From: Beaufortia kweichowensis
Lineage: Eukaryota; Chordata; Actinopteri; Cypriniformes; Gastromyzontidae
Assembly (NCBI GenBank): GCA_019155185.1
Contig: CM032803.1
Span: 2,416,001 to 2,480,000 of the forward strand
Length of the DNA: 64,000 nt
Direction of reading: 5' to 3'
Shown here: piece by piece, positions 1 through 8,748 of the stretch
Numbering within the stretch: the stretch's first letter is position 1
Layout of the letters: every line of letters begins with the position of its first letter
Position numbers and translations under genes: made by a program
The notes under the pieces: generated by a model
What the model was told of the DNA's origin: nothing
Databases searched by the model: none
What the model saw: the letters and a program-made list of their open reading frames with translations, nothing else

Positions 1-1309
1 ACTCAATAAGTGTGGTGACCGTGAAAGAATACCACTGTCAGGGAGTCAAAATGGATGATGGAATGGAAATGATAGGGAAGACACATGTGACCTTTGACCC
101 AGAAACAAAAAGGGGGAAAAAGTTAAGCTTCAACTGATGGGTAAGCATCTGGCAAAACATTGTCACTGTAACGTACAGTAACTGGCATATTGAAAGCGCA
201 TGAGTATGCATACATTGTACAGAGAGATTTGTGTGTGGGAGTGTGTATGTGTGATGAGCTTGTGTGTGAAATGTGTGTTCTGCATGTCACCGCGACCATC
301 TGGCTGAGCAATCAAGGCCAGATGATAAACGGTACATGTTGTCAAGTCTTAAAGTCTGCTGACCAATCAATATGCTGCAAATTTTGAGATTGCACTTTAC
401 AGGTCTACACATGAGAGATCATTGCTGATCACATAAAATGCTAGCAGAAGTCTTGCTTGTCAGGCTTTAGGCACGCCAGCATCCAAAACACAACATGTCC
501 TGGTTCCACATCCCCTAAAATCATGTCTAAAATGGTTATATAACAGTCTGCCACCTCCTAAATCTAGTAAGAAGTTAATTTGCAGTAGTGTAATGAGCAG
601 GAGATTGTCTCAGCATGCATCTGAGCTCCTGGTTTCAACGCAGTGTGAACGGGATATGGCACCATCCCACCCACGGAAAACATGGCAGATTTCCAGACTC
701 GCCACACACAGTCCTGACCGCAGTCAAGAGCAGCTCTTCTCTCCTGACCCTTCAATTTTTTTCTTCTATTTGCACTGCTATTTTCTCATCTTACTTCATC
801 TCTGATCTTTTCTGTCCTCACCTTGGGTGCTTTCACCTCTCCGCTCACCCCGGTCTTTTTTCCCTGCGTGAAGGAATCTCTTTCAGTCAATCAATCACTC
901 ACTCATTCATCCTTTCTGCTGGTGTCTGACAGGTGAGATTCGGTTCTGTTAGTACCGCAGCGGAAAAGGTCGGCCTGAACACAGGATTCAGAGGGCCAAA
1001 TAAAAAGCAGCTTTCTGGTTTTCCTGTCCGCCGTAATCGCTCTGCGTTTTATTGTCTGTCGCTCACATTGGCTCAGAGGTGCAGGTTATTAAATTTAATT
1101 TAGGAGCTAAACACTGTAAAAAATTGGCACGTTTGAGACTACAGTCAATACTGCAAATCATGGCGTGACATTTAGTAATGACTACCCTGTAAGTGATATT
1201 CATTATTATTAATCTTTCATCTTTTTTTTTATGGGAAATGTTGGTTGTTGCCCCATTAATGGAGCAAAAGGCAACATGGGATTTCATCTAATATTAGCAA
1301 GGCTATCGA
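1..1309. other. Noncoding spacer, no gene recognised
   Basis: I see no gene here. The short open frames on both strands lack domain-like composition and are broken by stops in every frame. A TG-rich but irregular patch lies near 225-285, and a pyrimidine-rich run near 735-860 that is not a clean microsatellite. A short stretch near 1109-1140 starts with actgtaaaaaatt, which resembles the end of a common teleost interspersed repeat, but it is too short to call as a copy. Confidence 0.6.
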
Positions 1310-2060
1310 TATGATAATGCCATTTAGACTAGCGGATCCAATCTCTCTGCGTGTGCTGAAAACCTGCTTGCACTTTAATTGGCTCATCGTCAATTCTCGT
1401 CATCAGTCCAGGGGTTAAAAGTTATAAATTGAAAGACTTTTTTTGTAACAATTTGACCGTTGGGCTATAAATTATGACAAGAAGAGAAAATGTAGGGAGC
1501 AGGGAGTGGGTCAGCATGATTTATGAGCGACGGAGAACCACCTCCAAGGCGCAGTGAGGGAGAAGATCCATTAAAATCGAGTCCCTCTGCCTCACTGATC
1601 TGCATGGTATCTTCACCTGCCTGCCACACTTCTTCAAATATGAATTTCATCTCTTCCCAGCATCCGCCTGTACTCCATCAGAAAAGTCATTTCTGGGTGG
1701 GAACGGCTTCAAAGCGCACACTGCTCCTGTCCCGAGCGCTCCTTATGAAAAATGAAGTTGGGGTAAAGTTGCTTCACAATGAACCCGGCCTCTTTTCCCG
1801 ACGGCGCTGCTGTTGTTTATTATTTTAATTAAAGCAAGTTCTCACTTTCTTCACATGTGAGAGACGCAGTCGCTAAGAGTAACGCCCCAAGCTAATGAAT
1901 TCTAAAACGCCTTTATCTCCTGCCTCCCCGCGGAGGCCTGTAAACAAGATAGCGTCCACCAAACAAATGGCGGTTGTCAGCCGACTGGAGCGGCTTGGCT
2001 GTTTACTTCACCAACATCTGATTAAACAACCCACAACTGATTTGTTTTGCTAGTACTATC
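1310..2060. other. Candidate conserved regulatory block (forkhead sites, CpG-bearing)
   Basis: This stretch is less AT-rich than its flanks, has more CpG, and lacks simple repeats and recognisable transposon sequence, which is the usual look of vertebrate conserved noncoding DNA. Two forkhead core motifs lie in opposite orientation: GTAAACA at 1940-1946 and TGTTTAC at 2000-2006, with a CCGCGG-centred partial palindrome just upstream near 1924-1936. The 101-codon open frame on the plus strand at 1523-1828 crosses the block, but its residue mix and lack of any motif suggest chance. Enhancer function is inference; conservation was not tested. Confidence 0.35.
1940..2006. promoter_or_regulatory. 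Inverted pair of forkhead (FOX) core motifs
   Basis: GTAAACA at 1940-1946 and its reverse complement TGTTTAC at 2000-2006 match the core recognised by forkhead proteins. They are 60 bp apart in opposite orientation, inside the CpG-bearing block. A 7-bp motif occurs often by chance in 64 kb, so the pair is suggestive only because of its spacing and setting. Confidence 0.25.
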
Positions 2061-2266
2061 TAAAGCAGAGTAGGTGAGAATACAGTTCTTTCAGCTCAAT
2101 CTCATCCAAAAACATTCCTTTGTGCTGCAATAACATCTACTGCATACAATAATATTTAATTTTTTTTTTGGTATTTTTCCGGCTGGTACATGTTTTTTAT
2201 CAGTTGCAACATGTTCTGCATTATGGAGTAGCTGTGACAGAATTATATCTACTAAAAAATTGCAAA

Positions 2267-2495
2267 TATGTGACCCTGCATGTGAAAACCCAGCTTTTTT
2301 CCATTCATTTTTTTTCAAAGTCATTTTTTGTGATTTACTGTTTTCTACATAAAATCATCCTAAATAATGTTAAGAACATTCTGTAAAATATAACCTTTAT
2401 CTTTAAAATTGTCAAAATTGAAATCATAGTAAAATTAACAGCTGAAATTAAACTTATTCTCATCTCAAAATTAGATTTTCAGACTATAGCCTGGT
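2267..2495 (+). mobile_element. MITE-like repeat, 3'-truncated copy (family A)
   Basis: The copy opens with tatgtgaccctgcatgtgaa followed by aacccagct, and closes near 2481-2495 with gatttt-cagactatagcctgg. The same start and end landmarks occur in the better preserved copy at 44734-44925, in the same orientation. Here the terminal inverted repeat at the 3' end is lost after gcctgg, so the copy is truncated or badly eroded. The element is short and non-coding, so it must have relied on an enzyme encoded elsewhere. Related sequences are, to my recollection, abundant in cyprinid genomes; the superfamily is not assigned. Confidence 0.6.
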
Positions 2496-2589
2496 TGTTT
2501 TAAAGTGCCCAGATGACACATGAATATTACCTATGACGTGTCATACAGAAATTTGATATTGCCATGTATGCAGATTTCTGTGTGAGTTA

Positions 2590-2705
2590 GCTATAGTAAC
2601 CATAATTCTTTTGGTTTATTTGTGGTAAAACTATAGTAAACTTAAATTTACTGGTCTCACCACAATAACCATAATTTGATATTTGTAGTAAAATTATGTT
2701 AATAC
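2590..2705. repeat. Degenerate short-period interspersed repeat (AACCATAGTAA type)
   Basis: The segment is built from repeated variants of tatagtaaccataa, gtggtaaaactatagtaa and caataaccataatttg. This alternation of AACCATA and TAGTAAAA words on both strands is typical of a dispersed repeat I remember from cyprinid genomes. It has no coding capacity, and the ends cannot be fixed because of decay. Confidence 0.45.
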
Positions 2706-3159
2706 AATCTTCCAACAGATATAGAAAAAAACCTTTTTAACTATTATCAAACCCCAATTACTGATGTCATTTGTCACATAGCTTGAGAATGATTAGTCAC
2801 ATCAACAGTTATAAAAGTATGATCATTTCTGTCATTGTCTGTTAATCTGATATTTTCTCCATAATTATATAATTACACCATTACTTTGTATGGAAAGAAC
2901 TGCATTAGTGCATTAAAACAGAACAAGCATAAGTATGAATGAATTTCTTTTTTGTTTGTTTGGATTTTATCAGTGTAAATGACAATTATCAGTTTTGTTT
3001 GTTTTATTTGGTAAATGACGAAACACTTTCAGTTAGCGCAGCGCCTGCCATTTACAGCTTAGGTAATTGGCCTAAAAAATGTGCCAGCCTGACAACAGCC
3101 ATTGAGACGACTAGGAATGCTAACGGATGTCATTCTCCAGGTATTATAAACCCTCCCTG
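2706..3159. other. AT-rich noncoding spacer
   Basis: No gene, repeat or motif cluster was recognised. The small open frame at 2939-3160 begins in AT-rich DNA and has no recognisable domain. Confidence 0.55.
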
Positions 3160-3880
3160 AGTCCAAACCACCCGCAGGCCCGGTAGGTTCTCTATGAGAG
3201 GGTCATTGACAGACAGCCGAGCCGTCTCGGAGGCAGAACCAGACTGGTCTCTGTGGTCATCATTATAATAGCAGCGAAGCGGTAATAATTATTGTAAACA
3301 GTGTACAGGAGGGAGCGTGTGCTGTGCCTGCCGTTCACAAGAGACATCACAGTCTGTTCATCACCGGTCATACACGCATGCACACCCACACAAACACACC
3401 GCGACGGGGAGGCCTTGTTTTCATCTTTCTCCTCTTTTTTCCATTCCCTCCTGGTGTGATTTATCTCTCTACTGCCCTTCCTTCCATTTTGTCTCCGTGG
3501 AGCCGTCACCGTCGTGATTTGTGCTCTGTTCTCTGCCGATGCATCTTAAATTATCACCGTCTGTTATTAAACGGGAGCACTTAGAGCGTTTGCAGTGGCT
3601 TACGCACACACATACACAAGCAGGGAGGGGAAGGTACCTGTGGTGTCAGCTGGTGACTGTGGGCTATAAAAATGGCAGCGTAAGCAAATCTGATCGGGAT
3701 TTAAAAACAGCAGCCACGCTGTACCGCCCATCAAGAATCAATCACGGCACACGTCGGCATCAAACACGTGCGGCGAGCGAGCGAACGAGCGCACGTGCGG
3801 GTTGGTGCAGGTGGGACCGGTGGAGGCGTGCCTGCAGATGTTGGATCGCTTGTTTGTTTTCTCTTTCGCCTTTAAAAATA
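3160..3880. other. Candidate regulatory or promoter-like block with CpG-rich core
   Basis: CpG density and GC content rise clearly here, peaking at about 3735-3840. A TATA-box-like TATAAAAA lies at 3665-3672, and about 95-130 bp downstream are two CACGTG E-boxes (3765-3770 and 3792-3797) around a short GCGA-rich run. This arrangement could be a promoter, for example of a noncoding RNA reading to the right, or an enhancer. The 105- and 120-codon frames that overlap it on opposite strands show no domains and are probably open because of base composition. Transcription is inference. Confidence 0.35.
3765..3797. promoter_or_regulatory. Pair of CACGTG E-boxes in a CpG-rich stretch
   Basis: Perfect palindromic CACGTG motifs occur at 3765-3770 and 3792-3797, each followed by CGG, with the GC-rich run gcgagcgagcgaacgagc between them. 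CACGTG is bound by bHLH factors such as MYC, USF and CLOCK/BMAL. Two copies 27 bp apart in AT-rich DNA is notable, but binding is not shown. Confidence 0.35.
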
Positions 3881-5325
3881 TGAATCATAAAGGCTTGTGA
3901 TAAACAAGTGCTCATCATGAGCAGTGAAGTAAAATGGGGTTTGGGACTTGGAATGCTCCATTATATGTTCTTCTATTTGTCACAGTCCTACTAAACTGTC
4001 ATTGTGTCACTGATGTGGGTATCTGTCAACATAACACCAGCTTCTGGGAAAGGAGTAATGGTGTTTTGAGGCATTATGGGAAAGGAATGGCACCACATAC
4101 CTTTGAATTCTTGCCTTCTGTACCCACACAACAGTTTACAATCTTTCACGCAAACGCACACATTTATACGCACCGAGCAAAGTGTCGGTTGCGATGGAAC
4201 TATCATTCACAGAGTTTATTACTGACCACTTTAACTGAGAGAAAGTACACTGGAAAACATACTTAAATTATCTTTGGATGCTTTTTACGACACACAAATA
4301 CAGCCCATTACTGTTGTCATAAACATAAAGTGCTAAAAAGTTTGAGGCTATTTTGGTATGATGATCAGCACTTTATTTTCAAGTGGCCCAGAAGTCCACG
4401 ACACAACATAATTTACAAAGCAAACTGTCATATTTACTTGGTTTTCTTTCTAACTTTCATTGTGTTGTGAATCTCTGGCTCATTGTAAAATCTATATGTG
4501 AAGCTGAAATTCAACACAACTTGTTCTTGAGAGACAATACATAAAATGAACTACATATTAGTCCACTGTTATTGCAAATCCACAATCCACACACAACAAA
4601 ACGTATTGAAAAATGCTTGTTTGTTCTACATCAAAGCTTAAAACAGACAGTTTTGTCAAATGATGCAAAGTGCATTTGGATTCAGTGCTTTACCGAGTGA
4701 CTGGTAATCCTACCACTAACACTTGAATAAACACAGCATGACACTAGATAAAATGAGTTGTTTGAGGTCCAGCTGTCAAAGCAATGTGCTTTTCTACACT
4801 GAAAAATTACTAGTAAGTAAACTTGTGCTATTGCAGTAAACCGGTTGTTTTATAGTATAAATCAGCATCTCCGGTGAGCCGTCATCACAAATTGGACACG
4901 GCGAGAATGCCTTTAGGGGTTTACAACACTCATATCTCACAGAAATTACCCATCAGCACATCAGTACTTGAGCTTGTTATGTTTTGTGGGTAAGTTCTGA
5001 GAATTTAGCTTTCTTTCTTACTCGACTCTAATATAAATATTTTTGTGACGGTAAAGTCATACATTTTAATAGATACATTTATTCCGACTCATAAAAGGAA
5101 TAAAGTACAAAAGCTTCAGCCGGACTTCATGGGCTAGACTCTCTGACTATGTCTGAAAGAAGGTTAGACAGAGGTCAATAGCGAAACAACACTTCACTTG
5201 CTATCATTATTTATCTTTAATTTATTGTGCACACACAAAGCATACGCAAAGATGAACCAATACAGTGATTGTGTGTCTTTCGTGCACTTCTGTCCTCAGC
5301 TCTCTGTCGCTTGTGCTTAAAGTTC
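3881..5325. other. Noncoding spacer, no gene recognised
   Basis: The sequence is AT-rich and mostly unique-looking. The 110-codon plus-strand frame at 3934-4266 begins with a hydrophobic stretch but shows no conserved motif and no homologue I recognise, so it is not called. No microsatellite longer than a few units was seen before the (GA)n tract at 5326. Confidence 0.55.
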
Positions 5326-5326
5326 G

Positions 5327-5358
<32 letters not shown>

Positions 5359-5374
5359 AGAGAGAGAGAGAGAG
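5326..5374. repeat. (GA)n microsatellite
   Basis: An almost pure purine tract of GA units on the plus strand is interrupted by two GGGAGA variants near 5348-5358. It produces a short glutamate/arginine frame that has no coding meaning. Confidence 0.95.
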
Positions 5375-5487
5375 TGAAAAGTAACAAGCGGTTTACAGGA
5401 CAGTGGACTGAGAGGTGGAGAGGAGAAGAAATGGAAAATAAGAAACCATCACCATAACAAATTTAAATTCTGACACCATTACATCTT

Positions 5488-5575
5488 AAGGGGACGGTTT
5501 ACACGAAAATAAAAATGTATGTTTTCTCATGTTGTTCTAAACGAGTTTCACAAGCGTTCTGATATATTTTCCATC
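5488..5575 (+). repeat. Fragment of a dispersed teleost repeat
   Basis: The words ggggacggtttacacgaaaa, ttctcatgttgttctaaacg and agtttcacaag occur in the order and spacing of a very common cyprinid repeat whose usual start is a variant of gggatagttcacccaaaaat. Only the leading part is present and it is diverged. Identification is from memory of the family. Confidence 0.4.
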
Positions 5576-6255
5576 TAAGCTTCACAGACCAGTTTGTATA
5601 ATTGTTCTAACTACAAACCACTTTTGCTTCAGTGGAATAGCTGTAGCACAATCACAACACGGATTTCCAGGAAATGTAGCTTTTATCAGTTTGTGTGATT
5701 GACATGCTTCATGAATGTGACATTTACAAAGCTCTGATAAATACTTTTATTAGCAAAGAGAATGCACAGTTCTCCTTCTTCTGTATGCATAATTATAACG
5801 TGTTAGATATATTTGTAAATTTAAAGTACGACACGCGCATGCCTTAATCGCTGCACGCGTTCATTTCAATTCTCTCGCTCCCGTCAACATTAGCATTTAA
5901 ACAATTTGAATGGAAATGCGTGCTACGAGGAAACGGCTGAATTTAATCAAACAATCCTTCTGGGTATTTAGAGAGAGAGAAAGGATGTGACCTTGAACAT
6001 AAGTAAAGAAACTGGACTGAACAATGAAGAACCACCGGGGATCACCAACAAGGAGTTCTGTTAATGACTAATATACTCTATAGACATCATAAGGCCTCTC
6101 AGAGGTACACACACTGTTGGTACAGTACATAAAAGGAAAAGGTTTTAAGAAATGTAAACTGGCATTCCTAATCCTCAAAGACCCACAAGTGGAAACACTT
6201 TTTTAAAACAATTACGCAATACATTTTTTCATCAAAACTACACATAACTGTAGTT
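5576..6255. other. Noncoding spacer with a possible conserved patch
   Basis: No gene was seen. The portion near 5860-5980 has more CpG and fewer homopolymers than its surroundings and may be a small conserved element. The rest is ordinary AT-rich sequence. Confidence 0.45.
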
Positions 6256-6345
6256 GACACTCTGTAAAAAAGAAATGTTATCTTTACAGTACAATACTGG
6301 TGCTGTGGTTGCCAGATAATTTCTGTTAAAAATACTGAATAAGCA
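6256..6345. repeat. Fragment of a hairpin-forming dispersed repeat
   Basis: The stretch has the form ctgtaaaaaa ... tttacagtacaatactgg ... gctgtggttgccag ... tttctgttaaaaat. The outer CTGTAAA and inner ACTGG/CCAG words are arranged as a weak inverted repeat around the centre. It matches a small palindromic element I remember from cyprinid genomes with a tgctgtggttgcc-like centre. It is non-coding and decayed. Confidence 0.4.
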
Positions 6346-6646
6346 TGAAACGTTTAACTCTGTAGGAAATATGGTCATTAATTTTACCTCAAAAATGCAT
6401 TAAAAAAATATTTCAAAAGTACATGCATTTTCTTGTAGAATATTATAGATTCCCATTTATAAAATAATATTATTCAAACCTTTACTTTCATGTTACCCAT
6501 ACATGAAACTGGGACTGCAGAATACTGAGAAAAAGCAATATATGATAACTTGGCGATATATGATATGAAAAAGCAATATTTATTCTTATTAACAAGTTTT
6601 TACTTTAGCATGTTTATATTCTTTTCCTTTAAAATGCATGCTAATA
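6346..6646. other. AT-rich spacer with a small direct repeat
   Basis: No gene was seen. The word gaaaaagcaatat occurs twice about 38 bp apart (starting near 6529 and 6567) around related gatatatgat words, which suggests a small local duplication. Confidence 0.5.
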
Positions 6647-6790
6647 GTTTTGTGGGTAGTGCTCTCACATATGGCGCGGTTGTGCTTGTTTCGACAACCG
6701 AGTCCAGATCATGGATTTTCTGATCCCACCTCCCCTCCCCATCAACTCCTCTAGTATCTAAATAAAAGCAAAAGCCAAAAATAAATCCTA
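6647..6790 (+). mobile_element. tRNA-derived SINE copy, diverged
   Basis: The left part, starting gttttgtgggtagtgctctc, resembles the A-box region of a tRNA-derived SINE. It is followed by a region where a B box would be expected (around cgacaaccgagtcc), though the core GGTTCGA is eroded. The right part, with tctgatcccacctcccctcc, then tctagtatctaaataaaagc and aaaagccaaaaataaatcc, matches the 3' body and tail of a SINE type I know from fish genomes. No open frame is expected, since SINEs use LINE machinery. Family assignment needs a repeat library. Confidence 0.55.
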
Positions 6791-7021
6791 AAACAATATT
6801 TTTTTAAAGTGCAGGAACAGTTTGTACTGTAAAAAAACATCCATACTAAATGTCTCAGCTCAAGTCACACAAGGTCACTGCTTATTCCAAATCCATCTTG
6901 TATAGACTTCTGAATATGCTTTGAGAGTTCCTTTACAGTCAGTGCAGTGTGGGAATATTTCAAGATTATAAAACTTTGAAAGGTGTAAGATTACATGGAA
7001 TAAAGAATAAAAAGCATTTTA

Positions 7022-7033
7022 GCCCCCTAGTGG
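7022..7033 (-). promoter_or_regulatory. CTCF-like core motif
   Basis: The plus strand reads gccccctagtgg, so the minus strand reads CCACTAGGGGGC, a full match to the CTCF core CCRSYAGRKGGC. A single core match can be chance or part of a repeat, and occupancy is unknown. A weaker match in the same orientation lies at 57717-57728. Confidence 0.4.
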
Positions 7034-7499
7034 TTTTTAAAAAATCTTATAAAAAAATAAACCATTTGACTATACTTAACATTGGTGATATTTAAAGACC
7101 TTGGAGGCCAAATATTTCTATTTTGAAAAAAAAAACTACCCAAAACCAGCGTTTTTCATGATTTCAATAATATTTTCCTAAAAGCAAAGAGAAAAAATAC
7201 ATCATTAATATCAATGCTTGGGCCTCTCAGGTTTAAGGTCACCACAGAGCAATTAGCTTTAATAACAATGTCTGTGCCAACTAAATGCATTTTTGAAGTT
7301 TATTGAGTTTAGATTAAAATACAACACTCCCAAAGGAGTAAAACTATTACAAAAAGGAACCAAAAAACTAGTAATGCACATTAGCGAATGAAGAAAATAA
7401 CAACGTGCCCTAATGTGATTGAAAATTGCTTTAGCCCTGCAGTGATGAGAAGCTGATTTATTCCTAACAGCAGTAAAGTCCAAAAGACTTTAAACGGGA
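7034..7499. other. AT-rich noncoding spacer
   Basis: No gene, transposon or motif cluster was recognised. Several A-runs (for example near 7125-7135) are present. Confidence 0.5.
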
Positions 7500-7819
7500 A
7501 CAGTTTGTTCATCAGACCTCAAGTTATCCAATTTGCAAGTGAAAAATGTGGAGAGGCATTTGGAGAGAGCGCTGGCCATAAACAAAGCTCGCAGAAGTGT
7601 TTGAAGCAGCGGATTGGCCCTGCAAAAAAAGAAGAGAGGAAGAAAAAGGCATTTCTCACTCTGTGCTCTTTGGAAATGTCACATTTTTGGAGGCGGTGTG
7701 AAAAAGGATGGCTCTCCATACAGAACGCCACTGCTGGCCATTAATATGCAGCAAATAATTAACCCCGGCTTCCCTACCTTTTGCATTCGGTTCACAACGG
7801 CACTTAAAGATACTTCACT

Positions 7820-7917
7820 GGAGCACCGGCTTGCCACGACCCAGACAATGGACGCATGCGGGCCTGCTTTCAGAGCCGCATGCTTCCATTGTCTGGGTCG
7901 TGGCAAGCCAGTGCACC
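7820..7917 (-). other. 98-bp near-perfect inverted repeat (hairpin), possible small-RNA precursor
   Basis: Arms 7820-7866 and 7871-7917 are reverse complements at 42 of 47 positions and leave a 4-base loop (cttt, 7867-7870). The central 25 bp (7828-7852 with 7885-7909) are uninterrupted, and GCATGCGG pairs near the loop. Mismatched positions are 7822, 7827, 7853, 7862 and 7863. Two of these are C-A on the plus strand and become G-U wobbles on the minus strand, so a minus-strand RNA would have 44 of 47 pairs; this is why the minus strand is given. No target-site duplication was found at the ends. It may be a microRNA-like or siRNA hairpin, a hairpin MITE, or a local inverted duplication. I do not recognise a known microRNA, and the stem is longer than that of a typical precursor. 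Confidence 0.8.
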
Positions 7918-8186
7918 TTTATGCACGTGCATAATCCTAATCGCATACGAGTTATTAGCACAGAAGACTCTTATATTAAATCATCACATACGGTGCAGGG
8001 GCATCTGTGTGTGTTTACGTTTGATGCACGACGGGTTTCTGACCTGACGCATGTCTGCGAGAGCCTGTGATTACGTTGACCCCAAATGTCACCCGATTGC
8101 TGTTTGGTGGATCGCGGCTTCACGTCCCAATCTTCCCACCAGTCGTCCTGTTCCCACGGTAACAGCCTGCATGTTGACAGCAGGCG

Positions 8187-8199
8187 GTTGCCAGGCAAC
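8187..8199. promoter_or_regulatory. Palindromic RFX X-box
   Basis: GTTGCC at 8187-8192, one spacer base, then GGCAAC at 8194-8199 form a perfect 13-bp palindrome matching the RFX-family X-box. A GGTAAC half-site lies about 30 bp upstream. RFX factors regulate ciliary and neural genes. The perfect symmetry makes chance unlikely, though binding is not shown. Confidence 0.5.
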
Positions 8200-8307
8200 G
8201 GAGCTCTAATCGAGCCTGTTATTAAAACATTCCTGTGCGTGAAAGGAAATAAACTTCACAATCGCAACAAGTCCGGATATGAGTCCCGCCACTCGCTCCA
8301 TCAACCC

Positions 8308-8321
8308 CACGTGTGCACGTG
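8308..8321. promoter_or_regulatory. Two CACGTG E-boxes separated by 2 bp
   Basis: CACGTG at 8308-8313 and again at 8316-8321 are separated by TG. The 8-bp periodicity places both sites close together on the helix, compatible with cooperative bHLH or bHLH-PAS binding. Tandem E-boxes with short spacing are known in circadian enhancers, usually with 6-7 bp between imperfect boxes, so the analogy is loose. Confidence 0.4.
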
Positions 8322-8464
8322 AGCACATGAATTATCCATGACCCTCTTTTGTTCGTATTTATTTACTCATGCATGGTACTCTGCTCTTATTTATTTATAT
8401 ATTCCATTTTCAAGTCTCCAAGATGCGCTACGAAGCTGCAGTCACATCCCTGTATGCACCTGTT

Positions 8465-8530
8465 GCTTGTCAATCGATTAAGATTAATTGAATTAATTAC
8501 ATGACAGTCTGATGAGTCAAATTAATAGAG
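8465..8530. promoter_or_regulatory. Homeodomain, TGACAG and AP-1 motif cluster
   Basis: TAATT (8485-8489), TAATTA (8494-8499), TGACAG (8502-8507; the MEIS/TGIF core) and a perfect AP-1 site TGAGTCA (8513-8519) occur within 35 bp, preceded by ATCGAT. This dense order of developmental factor motifs is characteristic of enhancers. Function is inferred. Confidence 0.35.
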
Positions 8531-8748
8531 AAAATGGAAAAAAGCTCCTGAACGAAAATCACTCAAAGGCATAATTATAATTGCAGCAGACAAGTACAGC
8601 ACAGAAGACATTGAGGCTTTGAAAAAACAATGTTTTTATCATAGATAAAAAGCGTCTATTATTATAGTTCACAATATAAATAAGACTTTGTCAATTAAAG
8701 ATTTAGAAGCTTGTTACACAACACTGTATTAGTTGGTCTATAAATGTA

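Larger units (their letters stand above)
7500..8350. other. Candidate conserved regulatory block around a hairpin
   Basis: About 850 bp have higher GC and CpG and no microsatellite or recognised transposon sequence. Inside are the 98-bp inverted repeat (7820-7917), a palindromic RFX X-box (8187-8199) and a double E-box (8308-8321). Overlapping open frames of 60-106 codons on both strands exist because the inverted repeat gives the same peptide on each strand and because GC content is higher. None looks like a real protein. Enhancer or noncoding-RNA function is inference. Confidence 0.4.

Noticed and set aside
3521..3883. 120-codon plus-strand frame in the CpG-rich block
   Set aside because: GC-rich DNA lacks stops. 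The arginine- and tryptophan-rich tail is a product of the GCGA and GTGG words, and no domain was seen.
7614..7934. Related peptides (MPRPRQW...) encoded on both strands around 7680-8070
   Set aside because: They are a mirror effect of the 98-bp inverted repeat, which presents the same bases to both strands, not a protein family.
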